DNA of 64,000 nt from G965216905 sp965216905 (lineage in GTDB: Bacteria > Actinomycetota > Acidimicrobiia > Spongiisociales > ZC4RG35). Position numbers and translations under genes: made by a program. Under the pieces are notes generated by a model. That model worked only from the letters and a program-made list of their open reading frames with translations. It had not been told where the DNA came from and did not search any database. Below, in pieces: positions 1-9,640 of the stretch; the first letter of the stretch is position 1; each line of letters opens with the position of its first letter. Location: positions 496,001 through 560,000 of the forward strand of contig OZ244213.1 in the NCBI GenBank assembly GCA_965216905.1. The letters run 5' to 3'.

Positions 1-927
1 GATGCTTGGGATCGCGCCCGGTCGCTGCTCGACGTGCTGGCCGCCGACGCCGCCGGCCTTCCGGCTCAAGAAGCGACGGTCACGGACGCCGCGACGTTCT
101 TCATCGACGCCGGGTCCATCATGCTGGGGTTCCTCCAGAACTCTGATCCGAATCGGGCGAAGGCGTTCTTCGAGGATCGAGTCACCACCAACCACCAGGC
201 CCTCGGCCAGGCGGTCGACCGCCGGCTCGAAGCATTGGGGGGAAGCCCGGTCGGAGGATCATCGAATGTCCCGGTCGCACTGCTCGTCGGTGTCCTGGCC
301 GTGGTCGCCGTGGCGATCTTCCTCTTCCGGCAAGCGCAAGTTGGCTCCTCGGTCGAGCGTGACGACCCCGCCCCGGCGCCGACCCCGGCGGTGGTTCCGG
401 CAGGCGCTCCGGCGCCGCTCGAGCCGGCGACGGAGGTCCAGCCGGCCCCGGAGACTGCCCCGGCCGCACGGCCGGTTCTCACGGAGCCCAATCACAACCG
501 GCTCCGCGCCACCACGCTTCGCGATGTGCTCGAGGCCGCGGTGAGCGGGGTCGCCGACGGTGGGTGGGAGGTCACCCTCGACAGCCCCGACGTCAAGGTC
601 ATGGCCGATCCCCTCCGACTCCGACGGTTGCTCAGCACCCTGCTCCTGAGCGCCACTGCTCATGCCCCATCACATGTCGGCATCGTCGCCGCCGTCGACG
701 GCGACGCTGTCACGCTGTCGATCGGGGATGACGGACCCACCGACGCATCCGGGAACGACCTTCCACCGTCGATGGATCCCGACGATGCGCCGTCCGGGGT
801 GGCGCATCAGTTGGCCGTCGCCCGCCAGCTGGCCGACGCAATGAACGGATCGGTGTCGTGGATTCGCCATGCCGGCGTGTCGCTCTACACCGTCACCCTT
901 GGCCGCGCCGACGACGTCGAAGACTGA
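1..927 (+). CDS. 5'-truncated membrane protein with degenerate histidine-kinase-like ATPase domain
   Basis: The frame is open from base 1, so the start lies upstream of the window; an internal GTG at 34 is unlikely to be the true start. In the visible 308 residues there is one transmembrane helix (about residues 89-110), a Pro/Ala-rich linker (about 120-160), then a HATPase-like domain. The ATPase boxes are recognisable but eroded. The N-box position reads LLSTLLLSATAHAP, with Ser where the Mg-binding Asn is expected. The G1 region reads IGDDGP, and the G2 glycines are largely missing. ATP binding may be lost, so this could be a scaffold or pseudokinase-like sensor. Stop codon TGA at 925-927. 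It converges on the next gene with a 6 bp gap. Confidence 0.6.
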   Translation, partial: DAWDRARSLLDVLAADAAGLPAQEATVTDAATFFIDAGSIMLGFLQNSDPNRAKAFFEDRVTTNHQALGQAVDRRLEALGGSPVGGSSNVPVALLVGVLAVVAVAIFLFRQAQVGSSVERDDPAPAPTPAVVPAGAPAPLEPATEVQPAPETAPAARPVLTEPNHNRLRATTLRDVLEAAVSGVADGGWEVTLDSPDVKVMADPLRLRRLLSTLLLSATAHAPSHVGIVAAVDGDAVTLSIGDDGPTDASGNDLPPSMDPDDAPSGVAHQLAVARQLADAMNGSVSWIRHAGVSLYTVTLGRADDVED

Positions 928-933
928 CCGGCC

Positions 934-2310
934 TCAGCCGCGCAGCGCGCGAGCGAACACCTCGAACGTCTCGAGATAACGGTCGATGTCCTGCTCGGAG
1001 TGCTGGACCGACACCAGCCACTGCTCACCCTTGGTCCACGGCGGAAGAAACACGCCCCGGTTGAACTGGGTGAGCCACGCGGCGTAGGCATACCGCCCGT
1101 CGACCTCCAGGAACTGCCGATAGTCGCGGATGCGGGTCGTCGAGTAGGTCACGCAACCCTTGGCCCCGACGGTCACGGCGTAGGCCGGTAGTTCATACTC
1201 ATCGATGATCCGTTGGGTGCCGGTGCGCATCCGTCGCTCCAGATTCTCGAGGTGCCGGTGAGCGTCATCCGACATCACCTCGGTGAGCATTGCCTTGGCG
1301 GCGGCCATCGACAGCGGGTTGCCATTGAACGTCCCGACCTGGTCGTAGCCACCGTCGACGATGATTCGCATGGCCGCCTCGGTCCCGCCGATGGCCGAGA
1401 TCGGGAGGCCGCCTCCCAACGCCTTGGCGAGACAGACCAGATCCGGCTGGACCCCAAACCGTCGGGTCGCCCCTCCCCGCCCGATGGTGAGTCCCGTCTT
1501 GACCTCATCGAAAGTGAGCAATGCACCATGGGCCTTCGTGAGCCGGCGAAGCCCCTCGAGAAAGCCGTTCACCGGGGGAACGACTCCGCAGTTCATCAGG
1601 ACCGGCTCCAAGATGACACCGGCGATCTGACCGTTCTCCTGGGCGAAGATCGCTTCCACTGCCTCGAGGTCGTTGAATGGTGCAACCACCGTCAGATCGA
1701 CGATGGCTTGCGGAATGCCGAGCGAAGCGGCCACGCTTCGCGGTCGGCGACTGGAGCCAAGCGCCTCGACATCATCGTTCCACGATGACACTTGAACCGA
1801 ATCGTGATGGCCGTGATACGCCCCCTCGAACTTGACGATCTTGTCGCGACCGGTGATGGCCCGCATGAGATGGACCGCATCCATCGTGGCCTCGGTGCCG
1901 GAGTTGCCGAATCGCCACAGCGGCAGCCCATACCGCTCGGCGAGCGCCGCGGCGACCGGGACCGCATCCGGGACCGGCTGGGCGAAGTGGGTTCCACGCT
2001 GGACCCGGTCGGTGACGGCTCGAACGACGGCCGGATGGGCGTGACCGGCCAAGGTGACGCCGTACCCTCCGTGAAGGTCGACATACTCGTTCCCGTCGAC
2101 GTCCACGATCCTCGATCCACGCCCGTCGACGGCCCAGATCGCGTGCGGTCGGGTTATCTGCCAACTCGACGTGACACCACCGGCCAGCACGGCGGCGGCG
2201 AGATCGGATTGCCGCGCCGACCGGGTCATGCGGCTGCGGAAGCGATCTTGCTCTGCCTCGACGATCCGCTCGATGTTGGGAGCGTCGAGGTGTGGGATCG
2301 CCTGCGTCAC
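934..2310 (-). CDS. Class-III PLP aminotransferase of the glutamate-1-semialdehyde aminomutase group
   Basis: 458 residues, matching the fold-type-I class-III aminotransferase length. Family motifs are visible: FEGAYHGHHD, an EPVLMN segment, FDEVKTG with the PLP-ring aspartate, and LAKALGGGLP with the Schiff-base lysine at about residue 296. The sequence resembles glutamate-1-semialdehyde 2,1-aminomutase, but the residues after FDEVKTG differ from the usual HemL pattern and no tetrapyrrole gene is nearby. A related aminotransferase or mutase acting on another amino acid is therefore equally possible. I chose the GTG at 2310 because GGGAG sits 10 nt upstream; the longer open frame to 2469 adds low-complexity sequence without homology signs. 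Cytosolic; transcribed alone. Confidence 0.85.
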   Translation of the reverse strand: MTQAIPHLDAPNIERIVEAEQDRFRSRMTRSARQSDLAAAVLAGGVTSSWQITRPHAIWAVDGRGSRIVDVDGNEYVDLHGGYGVTLAGHAHPAVVRAVTDRVQRGTHFAQPVPDAVPVAAALAERYGLPLWRFGNSGTEATMDAVHLMRAITGRDKIVKFEGAYHGHHDSVQVSSWNDDVEALGSSRRPRSVAASLGIPQAIVDLTVVAPFNDLEAVEAIFAQENGQIAGVILEPVLMNCGVVPPVNGFLEGLRRLTKAHGALLTFDEVKTGLTIGRGGATRRFGVQPDLVCLAKALGGGLPISAIGGTEAAMRIIVDGGYDQVGTFNGNPLSMAAAKAMLTEVMSDDAHRHLENLERRMRTGTQRIIDEYELPAYAVTVGAKGCVTYSTTRIRDYRQFLEVDGRYAYAAWLTQFNRGVFLPPWTKGEQWLVSVQHSEQDIDRYLETFEVFARALRG

Positions 2311-2444
2311 GCCGATCAAACTCCCGGGAGGTCGTTGTATTGAACCGCCATTCAGTCTAGCGGAAGGCCGCGCGTGCGGACACCTGGGCGCGATGCGGCC
2401 CCATCCAGGTGATGGGGCCGCTTCGGGATCGGGGGAGGTCGCGG

Positions 2445-5400
2445 TCAGTCGGAGTCCGACTTGCCCCAAGCCTGACGCAATCGAGCGATCGCCGCCATGC
2501 TCGGGTCCATCTCCTCATCGACGTTGTCGTCGGAGTCGTCGTCGCGAGCGGCCGTGTCCGCCTCGGATGCTTCGGCAGACTTCGCCAGCACCTCGTCGAC
2601 TGCATCGATGGGATCCGAATCGATCGGATCCGAAGCGGCGTCGAGGTCGTCCGAGTCGTCGACCTCGCCGTCTGCGCCGAGGTGCTTGGTGATCGCCCCC
2701 CACAACCCACGACCAGGTTCCTGGTCTGTGTCGGCATCGATACCGGCTTCGGGCTGGGCAACATCGGCAGCGGGCACGTCCTCATCGGGGACGGTCAGCT
2801 CCTCGGGGGACACCGGAACCGGCTCCCAGGTGGGACGTTCCCACTCAGAGACGGGAACGAACACCTCGTCCGAATCATCGCTCTCGTCGACATCGAGCTC
2901 ACCACCGGCGTCTGCAACCTCCTCCGGCGTCTCATCGACCACAACGTCGGGCACGTCGGGCACCGGGGTATACAGGGAGGGAGCCGGCGACTCCCGCTCC
3001 TCGATCGTCCACTCGGTGGAAGGTGTATCGGCAACCGGCTCGGCGCCGGCGACGATGAAGCTCGAATCCTCATCGACGGTGGTCGAGACTTCCGGCCCTT
3101 CGGGCTGGTCGTCGACCGTCGCTTCGGCCACCGTCTCGGCGACCGGTTCGAGTGTCTCATCCGGGCCGTCGGCAAGTTCCTCGGGCTCGTCCGCTTCGTC
3201 GACATCGATCGTCGACTCGAACGTCGCCTCGAGATCTGATTCGCCCGATGCGTCCACGAGGTCGTCGTCCGCCCCGTCGACCTCCAGTTCATCGGGCACC
3301 GCCTGATCGGACTCGGCGTTCGAGGCGAAACTCACCGCCTCGACCTCCGGAACCCGGGCACGGGACTCGTCCAAGATGTCGGACAGCGGATCGTCCTGGA
3401 GGATCCGTTCGAAGCTGGCCATCACCTCATCGGAGGACTCGATCGGAGCGGAGGAGATCGGCGGAGCGGGGGGTACCACTCCTTCGTCGTCCCGGACCTC
3501 GGCCAGGGCTGCCGCCTTGGCCGACTCGATCACCGACTCCCGTTCGTCCTCGAAGCGTCGCATCCGCTCGCCGAGGGATGCCTCTCGCTCCTCGAGGTCA
3601 CGTCGCCGCTGCTCGAGCTTGACCTGAAGCTCGGAGTTCTCCATCCGCTGCTCTTCGAGCTGGGCCCGCAACTGGGCGATCGTCGCCTCACTGTCGCTGG
3701 CATCGGCAGATGCGCTCCCGATGAGCTGCTCAGCCTCTGCCCAGGCCTGCTCGAGGACCTTCTGAGCGTCGACCCGAGCCTCGTCGAGCAGCCCCGCCGC
3801 CTCGGCTTCGAGCCTCCGACGCTCTGCCTCGACTTTGGCCTGCTGGGTTGCCAGGCGTTCGCGAGCCTGTTCGAGACCGGCCCGTCCCGACTCGAGGCTG
3901 GAACGCTCGCGATCGAGCTGCGTCCGCCATCCTTCGAGCTGATCGCGCCAACGATCCAGGCTGGACCGCTCGTCGATGATCTCGGAGCGTCGGGCTTGGA
4001 GCTGGGAGATCTCCGTCGCCAGTTGTTCCTGCGCCGAGCTCAACAGCTCGGCAGCCTTCTCGCGGGCGGCACTGAGCACGGTCTCTGCTTCGGAACGTGC
4101 TGCGGCGATCTCGGCGCGCTCGCTCTCGGCTGCCGAGATGCGCTGATCGAGCTCCAGGCGGCGTCGGTCGAGTTCGGTCCGAAGGTCGGCGAGTCGCTGC
4201 GTCTCCTGGTTCAGGTTGTCGCGGGTGGACTCGGCCTGGGTTCGGGCGGCGGCCAGGATCGTGTCGGCCTCCTGTTGTGCCCGTTCCATGGTGGCCTTCG
4301 CCTCGGCGGATGCCGACTTGGCGGTGCGACGATCGGCTTCCGCTTCTTCCAGCAGCCGGCGGGTCTGCACTCCGAGCAGATCCATCTCGGCGCTGACCGA
4401 GGAACGAACCTCGGCGGCCTCCTCGCCGGCAGCTCGCTTCAGATCGATCGCCTGCTGGCGAGCCTGCGCCAGGGTCGCCTCTGCCTGGGACTGGATCTCT
4501 TCGGCGCGGCTCCGGGCGGTCGCCAGGATTCGGTCCGCCTCGGACTGCGCCTCGGAACGACGGGTCTCCGCCTCCGACTGCACCTGTGTCTTCAGCCCCG
4601 CCAGCTCCTGGTTGGTCGCCTCTCGGGCCGAATCGGCGTCGGCACGGGCCTTGGACATGATCTCATCGGCGAGCACTCGGGCCTCGTCCAATGCCCGCTC
4701 GGCTTCGGCGTGGACCTCCTGCGCCTGCTCTCGAATCCGGGCCGCTTCCTCCTTCGCCTCCTGCCGGTCGGCTTCCAACTGAGCCTGCTGAGCGGTGATC
4801 GCCTGTTCGGCGTCGACCACGGCCGACATCCGGCCCTGATGCTCGGCCTGAAGCCGGCCCCGCTCCTTCTCCACGTCGTTCCGCAGGTGCTCGGCGCGCT
4901 CTTCGGCCGCGGCCACGATCCCACCGGCCTCCGACTCGGCAGCCACCTTGGCTCGATTGGCTTCGGCCTCGGCGGCAGTCGCGGCATCCAGCTTCTCCCT
5001 CGCCTCATCGAGAGCTCGGGCCGCCTCGCTCTTGAACGACTCCACCTCGGCCTCGGTGCGCTGCCGGAGCACGGTCAGCTCGTTCTCGAGCGCAGTGCGT
5101 TTCGCTTCGGCATCCTCGGCGGCCGCTGCGGCAATACCCTCGGCCTCCAAACGGGCGTTCTCCAGAAGGGTGGTTGCTTCGGTCTGACGGCGTCGCAACA
5201 GCTCTTCGGCCTGTTCCTTCATCGCCTCGGCCTCGCGCTTCTCCGACTCGGCCGCAGCCCGCAGCTGGGCCGACTCCGTCTCGGTCTGTGACCGCAGACG
5301 GCCGACCTCTTCGGCGGCCACGCTCTTCATCCGGGCGGCTGCCGTCTCCGCCTCGGACCGCATGCGAGCAGCCAGGTTCTCGGCCGCACGGACCACCTGT

Positions 5401-6197
5401 TCGCTTCTGGCCTCGGCCTCGGAGAGGATGGTGCGAGCCTGGTCCTCGGACTCCTGACGGGTGGCGGTCGCCCGATCATGAATCTCGGTGGCCTCACGAC
5501 GCAATCGGGCCGCCTCGCGCTGTGCATCCACGAGCTGGCGCTGGGCTTCCGCCCGAGTGGTGACCGCTTCGCTACGCAGGCGAGCCACCTCGTTGGTGGT
5601 CTCGGCGGCGGCAGCCTCGGCGGCACTCCGAATCGCCTCACCTTTTGCCTCGGCAGCAGACACCAAGCTCCGAACCACCTCGTCGGTGTCGATCGGTGCG
5701 GAGGATCGCTTGGCCTCCATGAGGTGACGCTCGGCTTCCGAACGGACCTCCGAAGCGCGAGCTTCGGCGCGAGCCACGATCGCCTCGGCCTCCGCCCGAA
5801 CGAGCCGCATGTCGACGGCGTCCCCGGACGGCGCCGGCTGCCCACCCTCGGCCTTCTCGGCCGATGCAATGATGCGACGAGCCTTCTCCTGGGCCTGCTG
5901 TTCGATCTTGCGGGCGCGGGCGCGGGCCCGCTCCAGGATCAGATCCTTCCCGTCGAGCAATGAGGCCAGGCTGCCGTCCACCTGGGCGGCGGGCGCGGAT
6001 GCCGGCTCACTCTTCAACCGTTCGAACTCCGAGCGCACTCGCTCGGACTCGGCCTGCGCCTCTCGGTGCTGCTCTTCCAGCCGAGAGATCTGTTTCGAGA
6101 GCTCTTTGAGCCGGTTGTCGACGAGAGTCTTGTCGTAGCCCTTCCGGACGACGGGGAACTCGTCGGTCCCCTCAGTGGAGAATGCTGAAGTCGTCAC
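2445..6197 (-). CDS. Giant DivIVA/Scy-like coiled-coil polarity protein
   Basis: 1250 residues. The first about 60 residues carry a DivIVA-like entry (FPVVRKGYDKTLVDNRL, matching the RGYD..VD.FL pattern). About 840 residues of almost uninterrupted Ala/Glu/Arg coiled coil follow, with hendecad-like A-E-A-x-x-x-R-x-E-A runs. The last about 350 residues are very acidic, Pro/Ser/Val-rich and probably disordered, ending in the short basic-helix-like segment IARLRQAWGK. Size and layout resemble Streptomyces Scy and related polarity or cell-envelope organisers rather than the 250-350 residue DivIVA/Wag31. The GTG at 6197 is chosen because the DivIVA-like segment begins a few residues later and GAAGAG lies upstream; the frame stays open to 6587 but that extension looks non-coding. 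Expected role: polar or septal scaffold. Confidence 0.75.
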   Translation of the reverse strand: MTTSAFSTEGTDEFPVVRKGYDKTLVDNRLKELSKQISRLEEQHREAQAESERVRSEFERLKSEPASAPAAQVDGSLASLLDGKDLILERARARARKIEQQAQEKARRIIASAEKAEGGQPAPSGDAVDMRLVRAEAEAIVARAEARASEVRSEAERHLMEAKRSSAPIDTDEVVRSLVSAAEAKGEAIRSAAEAAAAETTNEVARLRSEAVTTRAEAQRQLVDAQREAARLRREATEIHDRATATRQESEDQARTILSEAEARSEQVVRAAENLAARMRSEAETAAARMKSVAAEEVGRLRSQTETESAQLRAAAESEKREAEAMKEQAEELLRRRQTEATTLLENARLEAEGIAAAAAEDAEAKRTALENELTVLRQRTEAEVESFKSEAARALDEAREKLDAATAAEAEANRAKVAAESEAGGIVAAAEERAEHLRNDVEKERGRLQAEHQGRMSAVVDAEQAITAQQAQLEADRQEAKEEAARIREQAQEVHAEAERALDEARVLADEIMSKARADADSAREATNQELAGLKTQVQSEAETRRSEAQSEADRILATARSRAEEIQSQAEATLAQARQQAIDLKRAAGEEAAEVRSSVSAEMDLLGVQTRRLLEEAEADRRTAKSASAEAKATMERAQQEADTILAAARTQAESTRDNLNQETQRLADLRTELDRRRLELDQRISAAESERAEIAAARSEAETVLSAAREKAAELLSSAQEQLATEISQLQARRSEIIDERSSLDRWRDQLEGWRTQLDRERSSLESGRAGLEQARERLATQQAKVEAERRRLEAEAAGLLDEARVDAQKVLEQAWAEAEQLIGSASADASDSEATIAQLRAQLEEQRMENSELQVKLEQRRRDLEEREASLGERMRRFEDERESVIESAKAAALAEVRDDEGVVPPAPPISSAPIESSDEVMASFERILQDDPLSDILDESRARVPEVEAVSFASNAESDQAVPDELEVDGADDDLVDASGESDLEATFESTIDVDEADEPEELADGPDETLEPVAETVAEATVDDQPEGPEVSTTVDEDSSFIVAGAEPVADTPSTEWTIEERESPAPSLYTPVPDVPDVVVDETPEEVADAGGELDVDESDDSDEVFVPVSEWERPTWEPVPVSPEELTVPDEDVPAADVAQPEAGIDADTDQEPGRGLWGAITKHLGADGEVDDSDDLDAASDPIDSDPIDAVDEVLAKSAEASEADTAARDDDSDDNVDEEMDPSMAAIARLRQAWGKSDSD

Positions 6198-6457
6198 GTC
6201 GATTCTCTTCGGGTCCAACCGCGAGTGACTTGATGCATTTCGCTCCGCCCTTCTCTTCCCCTGCCTGTTCGTTTCCTGACCCGGAAGGAGACCCGCGAGG
6301 CCGGCTCCCCCGAACCGCCGGATCACACAGGACCGACCGAGTGTCGATCGGGGCGCCGGACGAAACCTCCGCGGACGCGCAGAAATACGCATCTCGCCCG
6401 TCCCGTTGTCGCCCTGGCTGCCAGGGTACCAAATGACCCCGAGCGCGGAAGAGGCCT
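6198..6457. other. 260-bp intergenic leader region of the coiled-coil gene
   Basis: No gene is supported here. On the minus strand a TACCCT hexamer (6423-6428) could be the -10 element of the coiled-coil gene, which would give an untranslated leader of roughly 215 nt. The leader is long for this genome. The frame stays open through it, so an upstream start cannot be fully excluded. I see no convincing terminator for the transporter gene that ends at 6458. Confidence 0.4.
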
Positions 6458-7447
6458 TCAGACCCAGTCGAGTCGGCGTCCCGAGGCTGGGTGGTCGGCT
6501 TCGACGCCGACCGCTTCTGAGCCGTGGGCTCGATCGAGGAGGCTCATCGACACCAGCGTCGCGCTGACGAGCACCACCCCCGCCCACTGGGTGGCGGTCA
6601 GGGCCGTCCCGAACACGATACGGTTCAGCAGGATGGCAGACAGCGGAAAGGCCAGCTCGGCGATCGTCGCCATCGAGGCGGGCGTGGTCGACAGACCGCG
6701 GTAGTAGAGCATCAGCGCCGCCAACCCCGGTACGAGCGACAACAGCACCAGCGGCCCGACGTCGTTTGCTGAGATGGCGAAGCCGTCCACCTGCCCGATC
6801 AAGAGAACCAAGAGCGCGGCCACGGGAAGGCCGATCCCGAACCGCAGCGCAGTCAGCTCTTTTGGAGGAAGGTGGCTGGTGAGCAGGCGGCCCAGCACCG
6901 TGCCCATCGCCCAGAGCGCGGCGGCACCGATTGCGAAGAGCGCGGCTCGCCCGGCCTCGGCGGAGACGGTGAGCGGGTCGGCGAAGGCGATGAGCCAGGC
7001 GCCGGCCATGGCGGTCAGCAGAAAGCCCCAGAACCGGGTTCGAAGCCGTTCACCGAGCAGCAATCGGGCCGCCAAGATCGCAAACAGTGGTTGCAGTTTC
7101 TGGAGGAGCAGCGGTGTGGTCGGGTTTCCCGCCTGGAAGGCGAGGGTGAACAACACCGTCGCCAGGGTGGAAGCGCCGGCCCCGATGAGGATCGCCGCCG
7201 TCCACTCACGTGAGCCGAACGATGCCCGAGCCGTTCGAAGCGCCCGCCGAAGCCAGGGCATCGTGATCAACACCAAGATGAGGTGCTCCCAGAACACCAC
7301 GGTGACCGCCGGGAGTTCCATCGCCAGCGACCGTCGAAACACGCCGTCGGTACCCCACAACGCCGCAGCCAGCGCTACCAGGACGACTCCGGAGATGGTC
7401 GCAGCCCGACTCACACCGGGGTCGCCGGCTGCTTTTCCATCCTTCAT
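6458..7447 (-). CDS. EamA/DMT-family transporter
   Basis: 329 residues with about ten hydrophobic helices in two homologous halves, as expected for drug/metabolite-transporter superfamily exporters. The first half begins VVLVALAAALWGTDGVFRR, and the paired second half includes AALWAMGTVLGRLL. These proteins usually export amino acids or other metabolites; the substrate cannot be read from sequence. The ATG at 7447 overlaps the stop of the upstream gene (ATGA, 7444-7447), so it is translationally coupled to the AI-2E-type transporter and is the second gene of a two-gene operon. It has a charged C-terminal tail. Confidence 0.85.
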   Translation of the reverse strand: MKDGKAAGDPGVSRAATISGVVLVALAAALWGTDGVFRRSLAMELPAVTVVFWEHLILVLITMPWLRRALRTARASFGSREWTAAILIGAGASTLATVLFTLAFQAGNPTTPLLLQKLQPLFAILAARLLLGERLRTRFWGFLLTAMAGAWLIAFADPLTVSAEAGRAALFAIGAAALWAMGTVLGRLLTSHLPPKELTALRFGIGLPVAALLVLLIGQVDGFAISANDVGPLVLLSLVPGLAALMLYYRGLSTTPASMATIAELAFPLSAILLNRIVFGTALTATQWAGVVLVSATLVSMSLLDRAHGSEAVGVEADHPASGRRLDWV

Positions 7448-8586
7448 TCGTGCTCCTCTTCCGGTGACGGTTTCTCGGCGGAGGCATTCTGTTCGAGCGC
7501 GACCTGTTCGTAGACGCGGGACGAGAGCAACGAGACCAGGCTGCCGTTCGGATCCACGGCCGTGGCCTGGTGGACCGACACGGCCATCGCCGCCAGCGGG
7601 ACGGCGAGGAAGGCACCGATGATTCCGAATGCGACCCCACCGACCGCGATCGCCACCAGAATCGCCAGCGGATGCAGCTCGAGCGCCCGCTTGAAGACGA
7701 TCGGATAGATGACATGCCCTTCGAGTTGCTGTACGGCCACGACCACTCCCAACACGACGAGCGCCGCCAGCACCCCTCCGTTCACCAACGTGACCAGGAC
7801 CGCCACGATGCCCGAGAGAAAGGCACCGATGATCGGGAAGAATGCACCGAAGAACACCAACAGCATCAACGGCAGCACCAGCGGTGTCCCAACGATCGCC
7901 AAGCCGATGCCGATGAACACCGCATCGATGACACCCACGGTGGCGAGCCCGCGTACGTAGGACGACAGCGTGCCCCAGGCCGCTTCCACACCACGCCGAA
8001 CCCGGTCCGGATCCGAAACCCGTTCCAGCAGTGCGTGGTAGGCCCGGTCGCCGTCCTTCAGATAGAAGAAGGCCGTCAGGAGGGCCAGGACGGCACCGGT
8101 CACCACTTCGAAGGCGACCGTGGCACCCCCGAGCAACCCTGAGGAAATCCCACTGAAGTTCTCGCGCGCCTGCTCGATGGCCTGGTCGATGTATGCATCG
8201 AGATCGCGGTCCGACACGTCGAGCGGGCCGTCGCGCAGCCACGTCCTGATCTCCTGAATGCCGGCGTTGACATCGTCGCCCATCTCCGACAGACCCTCAC
8301 CCAAACCCGGGACGACGAGGAGGACAACCAGGCCGACCACGGGAACCACCGCGAGGATCGCCGCCCACGTCGCCACGAGTGCCGACCAGCCGCGCCGCTT
8401 GAACCACTGGACCAAGGGTGACAACACCGAGGCGAGAAACGCGGCGAGGAGCAGGGGAACGACGACGACCTCGACCTCCGCCAGCGCCCGGAAGGTCACG
8501 TAGACGGCGGCGAGCACCACGAGGTACCGCCATCCAAATCCGGCGAGCCGGTGGAGGACGGATTCGTTCGGCGATCGGGTGGTCAC
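7444..8586 (-). CDS. AI-2E/PerM-family membrane protein
   Basis: 380 residues with about eight transmembrane segments and the long extracytoplasmic loop typical of the family between helices 3 and 4. The conserved C-terminal part is recognisable (FFGAFFPIIGAFLSG, then AVQQLEGHVIYPIVFKRALELHP). Members include AI-2 exporter TqsA and Na+/H+ antiporter-like proteins, so the transported species is uncertain. The GTG at 8586 is chosen because TAGGCT stands 7 nt upstream (8594-8599 on the plus axis), the leaderless signature seen repeatedly in this window. It is the first gene of a two-gene operon and diverges from the GNAT gene at 8660. Confidence 0.85.
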   Translation of the reverse strand: MTTRSPNESVLHRLAGFGWRYLVVLAAVYVTFRALAEVEVVVVPLLLAAFLASVLSPLVQWFKRRGWSALVATWAAILAVVPVVGLVVLLVVPGLGEGLSEMGDDVNAGIQEIRTWLRDGPLDVSDRDLDAYIDQAIEQARENFSGISSGLLGGATVAFEVVTGAVLALLTAFFYLKDGDRAYHALLERVSDPDRVRRGVEAAWGTLSSYVRGLATVGVIDAVFIGIGLAIVGTPLVLPLMLLVFFGAFFPIIGAFLSGIVAVLVTLVNGGVLAALVVLGVVVAVQQLEGHVIYPIVFKRALELHPLAILVAIAVGGVAFGIIGAFLAVPLAAMAVSVHQATAVDPNGSLVSLLSSRVYEQVALEQNASAEKPSPEEEHE

Positions 8587-8593
8587 GGCGGGC

Positions 8594-8651
8594 AGCCTAT
8601 CGGCGTCGGCCGAGAATTCGGTGGAGGTGCCACCACGTGCGCAACTACCGT
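8594..8651. promoter_or_regulatory. Divergent pair of leaderless promoters
   Basis: Minus strand: TAGGCT at 8594-8599, 7 nt from the GTG at 8586. Plus strand: TACCGT at 8646-8651, 8 nt from the ATG at 8660. Both fit a -10 hexamer placed so that transcription begins at or next to the start codon. No Shine-Dalgarno is present for either gene. Confidence 0.6.
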
Positions 8652-8659
8652 CCCCGGCC

Positions 8660-9625
8660 ATGGTCGACCCGATCCTCGAAGCGGTCACCGTCGATGACGC
8701 TCCTGCGCTTCATGCGGCACTGAATGGCTGGCAGCGGCACTGGCGAGTGCCGATGGTGACGACCCTCGACGAAGTCGTCACGGAGCTGTTCGAGGACCCC
8801 CGCATCCACGTCGACGACGACATACGCGTCATCCGCCGGGAGGGACGAATCGTCGGCTGTGGCATCGTGCGGCGGCTCCCCTGGGGGAATGGGCTGGCAC
8901 CCGCACACCTCGACGGGTTCGTCGATCCCGACGCGCAAGGCAACGGGCTCGGAACCACCCTGATGGCTTGGCAAGTGGCCCAGGCGAGCTCACTCCTCGC
9001 CGACGCACCCGACGGGACTCAGCGGCTGCTCCGTTGCGACGAATACGCCTGGATCGAGCCGGCCCACCATCTCTACCGGCGGTTCGGGTTCGAGACCGTC
9101 CGGAGCTTCCAGGAGATGGCGTTCGAACTCGACGGGTCGAGCCCGCCGGATCCTCCCACCCCTCCCGGAGTCGACTTGCGGCCGTGGGATCGCGACCGCG
9201 AGCGCGACATGCTCGAGATGCGGAATCTGGCGTTCGCCGATCACTGGGGATCGACGCCGATCACCGCCACCGACTGGACGCACTGGTGCGAAGCGCCCAC
9301 CACCCGTCTGGACCTCTCATGGATGGCGCTGGAGTCCGACGCAGTCGTGGGTTTGCTGCTCTCCGGCCACTACCCGGGTGACGAGGCGGTCCTGGGGACC
9401 CGCGACGGGTGGATCGACTCCCTGGCCGTGGCACCCGACCGGCGTGGGCGGGGAATCGCCTCGACGCTGCTGGCGGCTGCGATCCGCTCCTTTCGCGGTG
9501 CCGGGTTCAGCCACGCCAAACTCGGGGTCGACAGCTCGAGCCTCACCGGAGCGGGGCGTCTGTACCGCCGGTTCGGATTCGCCACCTACGCCGAGACCCT
9601 CACCTCGACTCGCGCCATCACCTGA
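8660..9625 (+). CDS. Tandem GNAT-domain acetyltransferase
   Basis: 321 residues built of two GNAT folds (about residues 1-155 and 165-321), the layout of mycothiol synthase MshD and its many relatives. The acetyl-CoA loop is clear in the C-terminal half (VAPDRRGRGIASTLL) and weaker in the N-terminal half (VDPDAQGNGLGTTLM). Each half ends with a matching LYRRFGF segment. Residue-level evidence is not enough to call it MshD, so the acceptor is unknown. The leaderless ATG at 8660 is preferred over an upstream in-frame start at 8579, which would overlap the divergent gene. Confidence 0.8.
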   Translation: MVDPILEAVTVDDAPALHAALNGWQRHWRVPMVTTLDEVVTELFEDPRIHVDDDIRVIRREGRIVGCGIVRRLPWGNGLAPAHLDGFVDPDAQGNGLGTTLMAWQVAQASSLLADAPDGTQRLLRCDEYAWIEPAHHLYRRFGFETVRSFQEMAFELDGSSPPDPPTPPGVDLRPWDRDRERDMLEMRNLAFADHWGSTPITATDWTHWCEAPTTRLDLSWMALESDAVVGLLLSGHYPGDEAVLGTRDGWIDSLAVAPDRRGRGIASTLLAAAIRSFRGAGFSHAKLGVDSSSLTGAGRLYRRFGFATYAETLTSTRAIT

Positions 9626-9640
9626 CGCCGGACCATTCGT

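Noticed and set aside
6198..6587. N-terminal extension of the coiled-coil protein up to 6587
   Set aside because: The extension has no coiled-coil or DivIVA character and covers a likely promoter; the DivIVA-like start lies at 6197.
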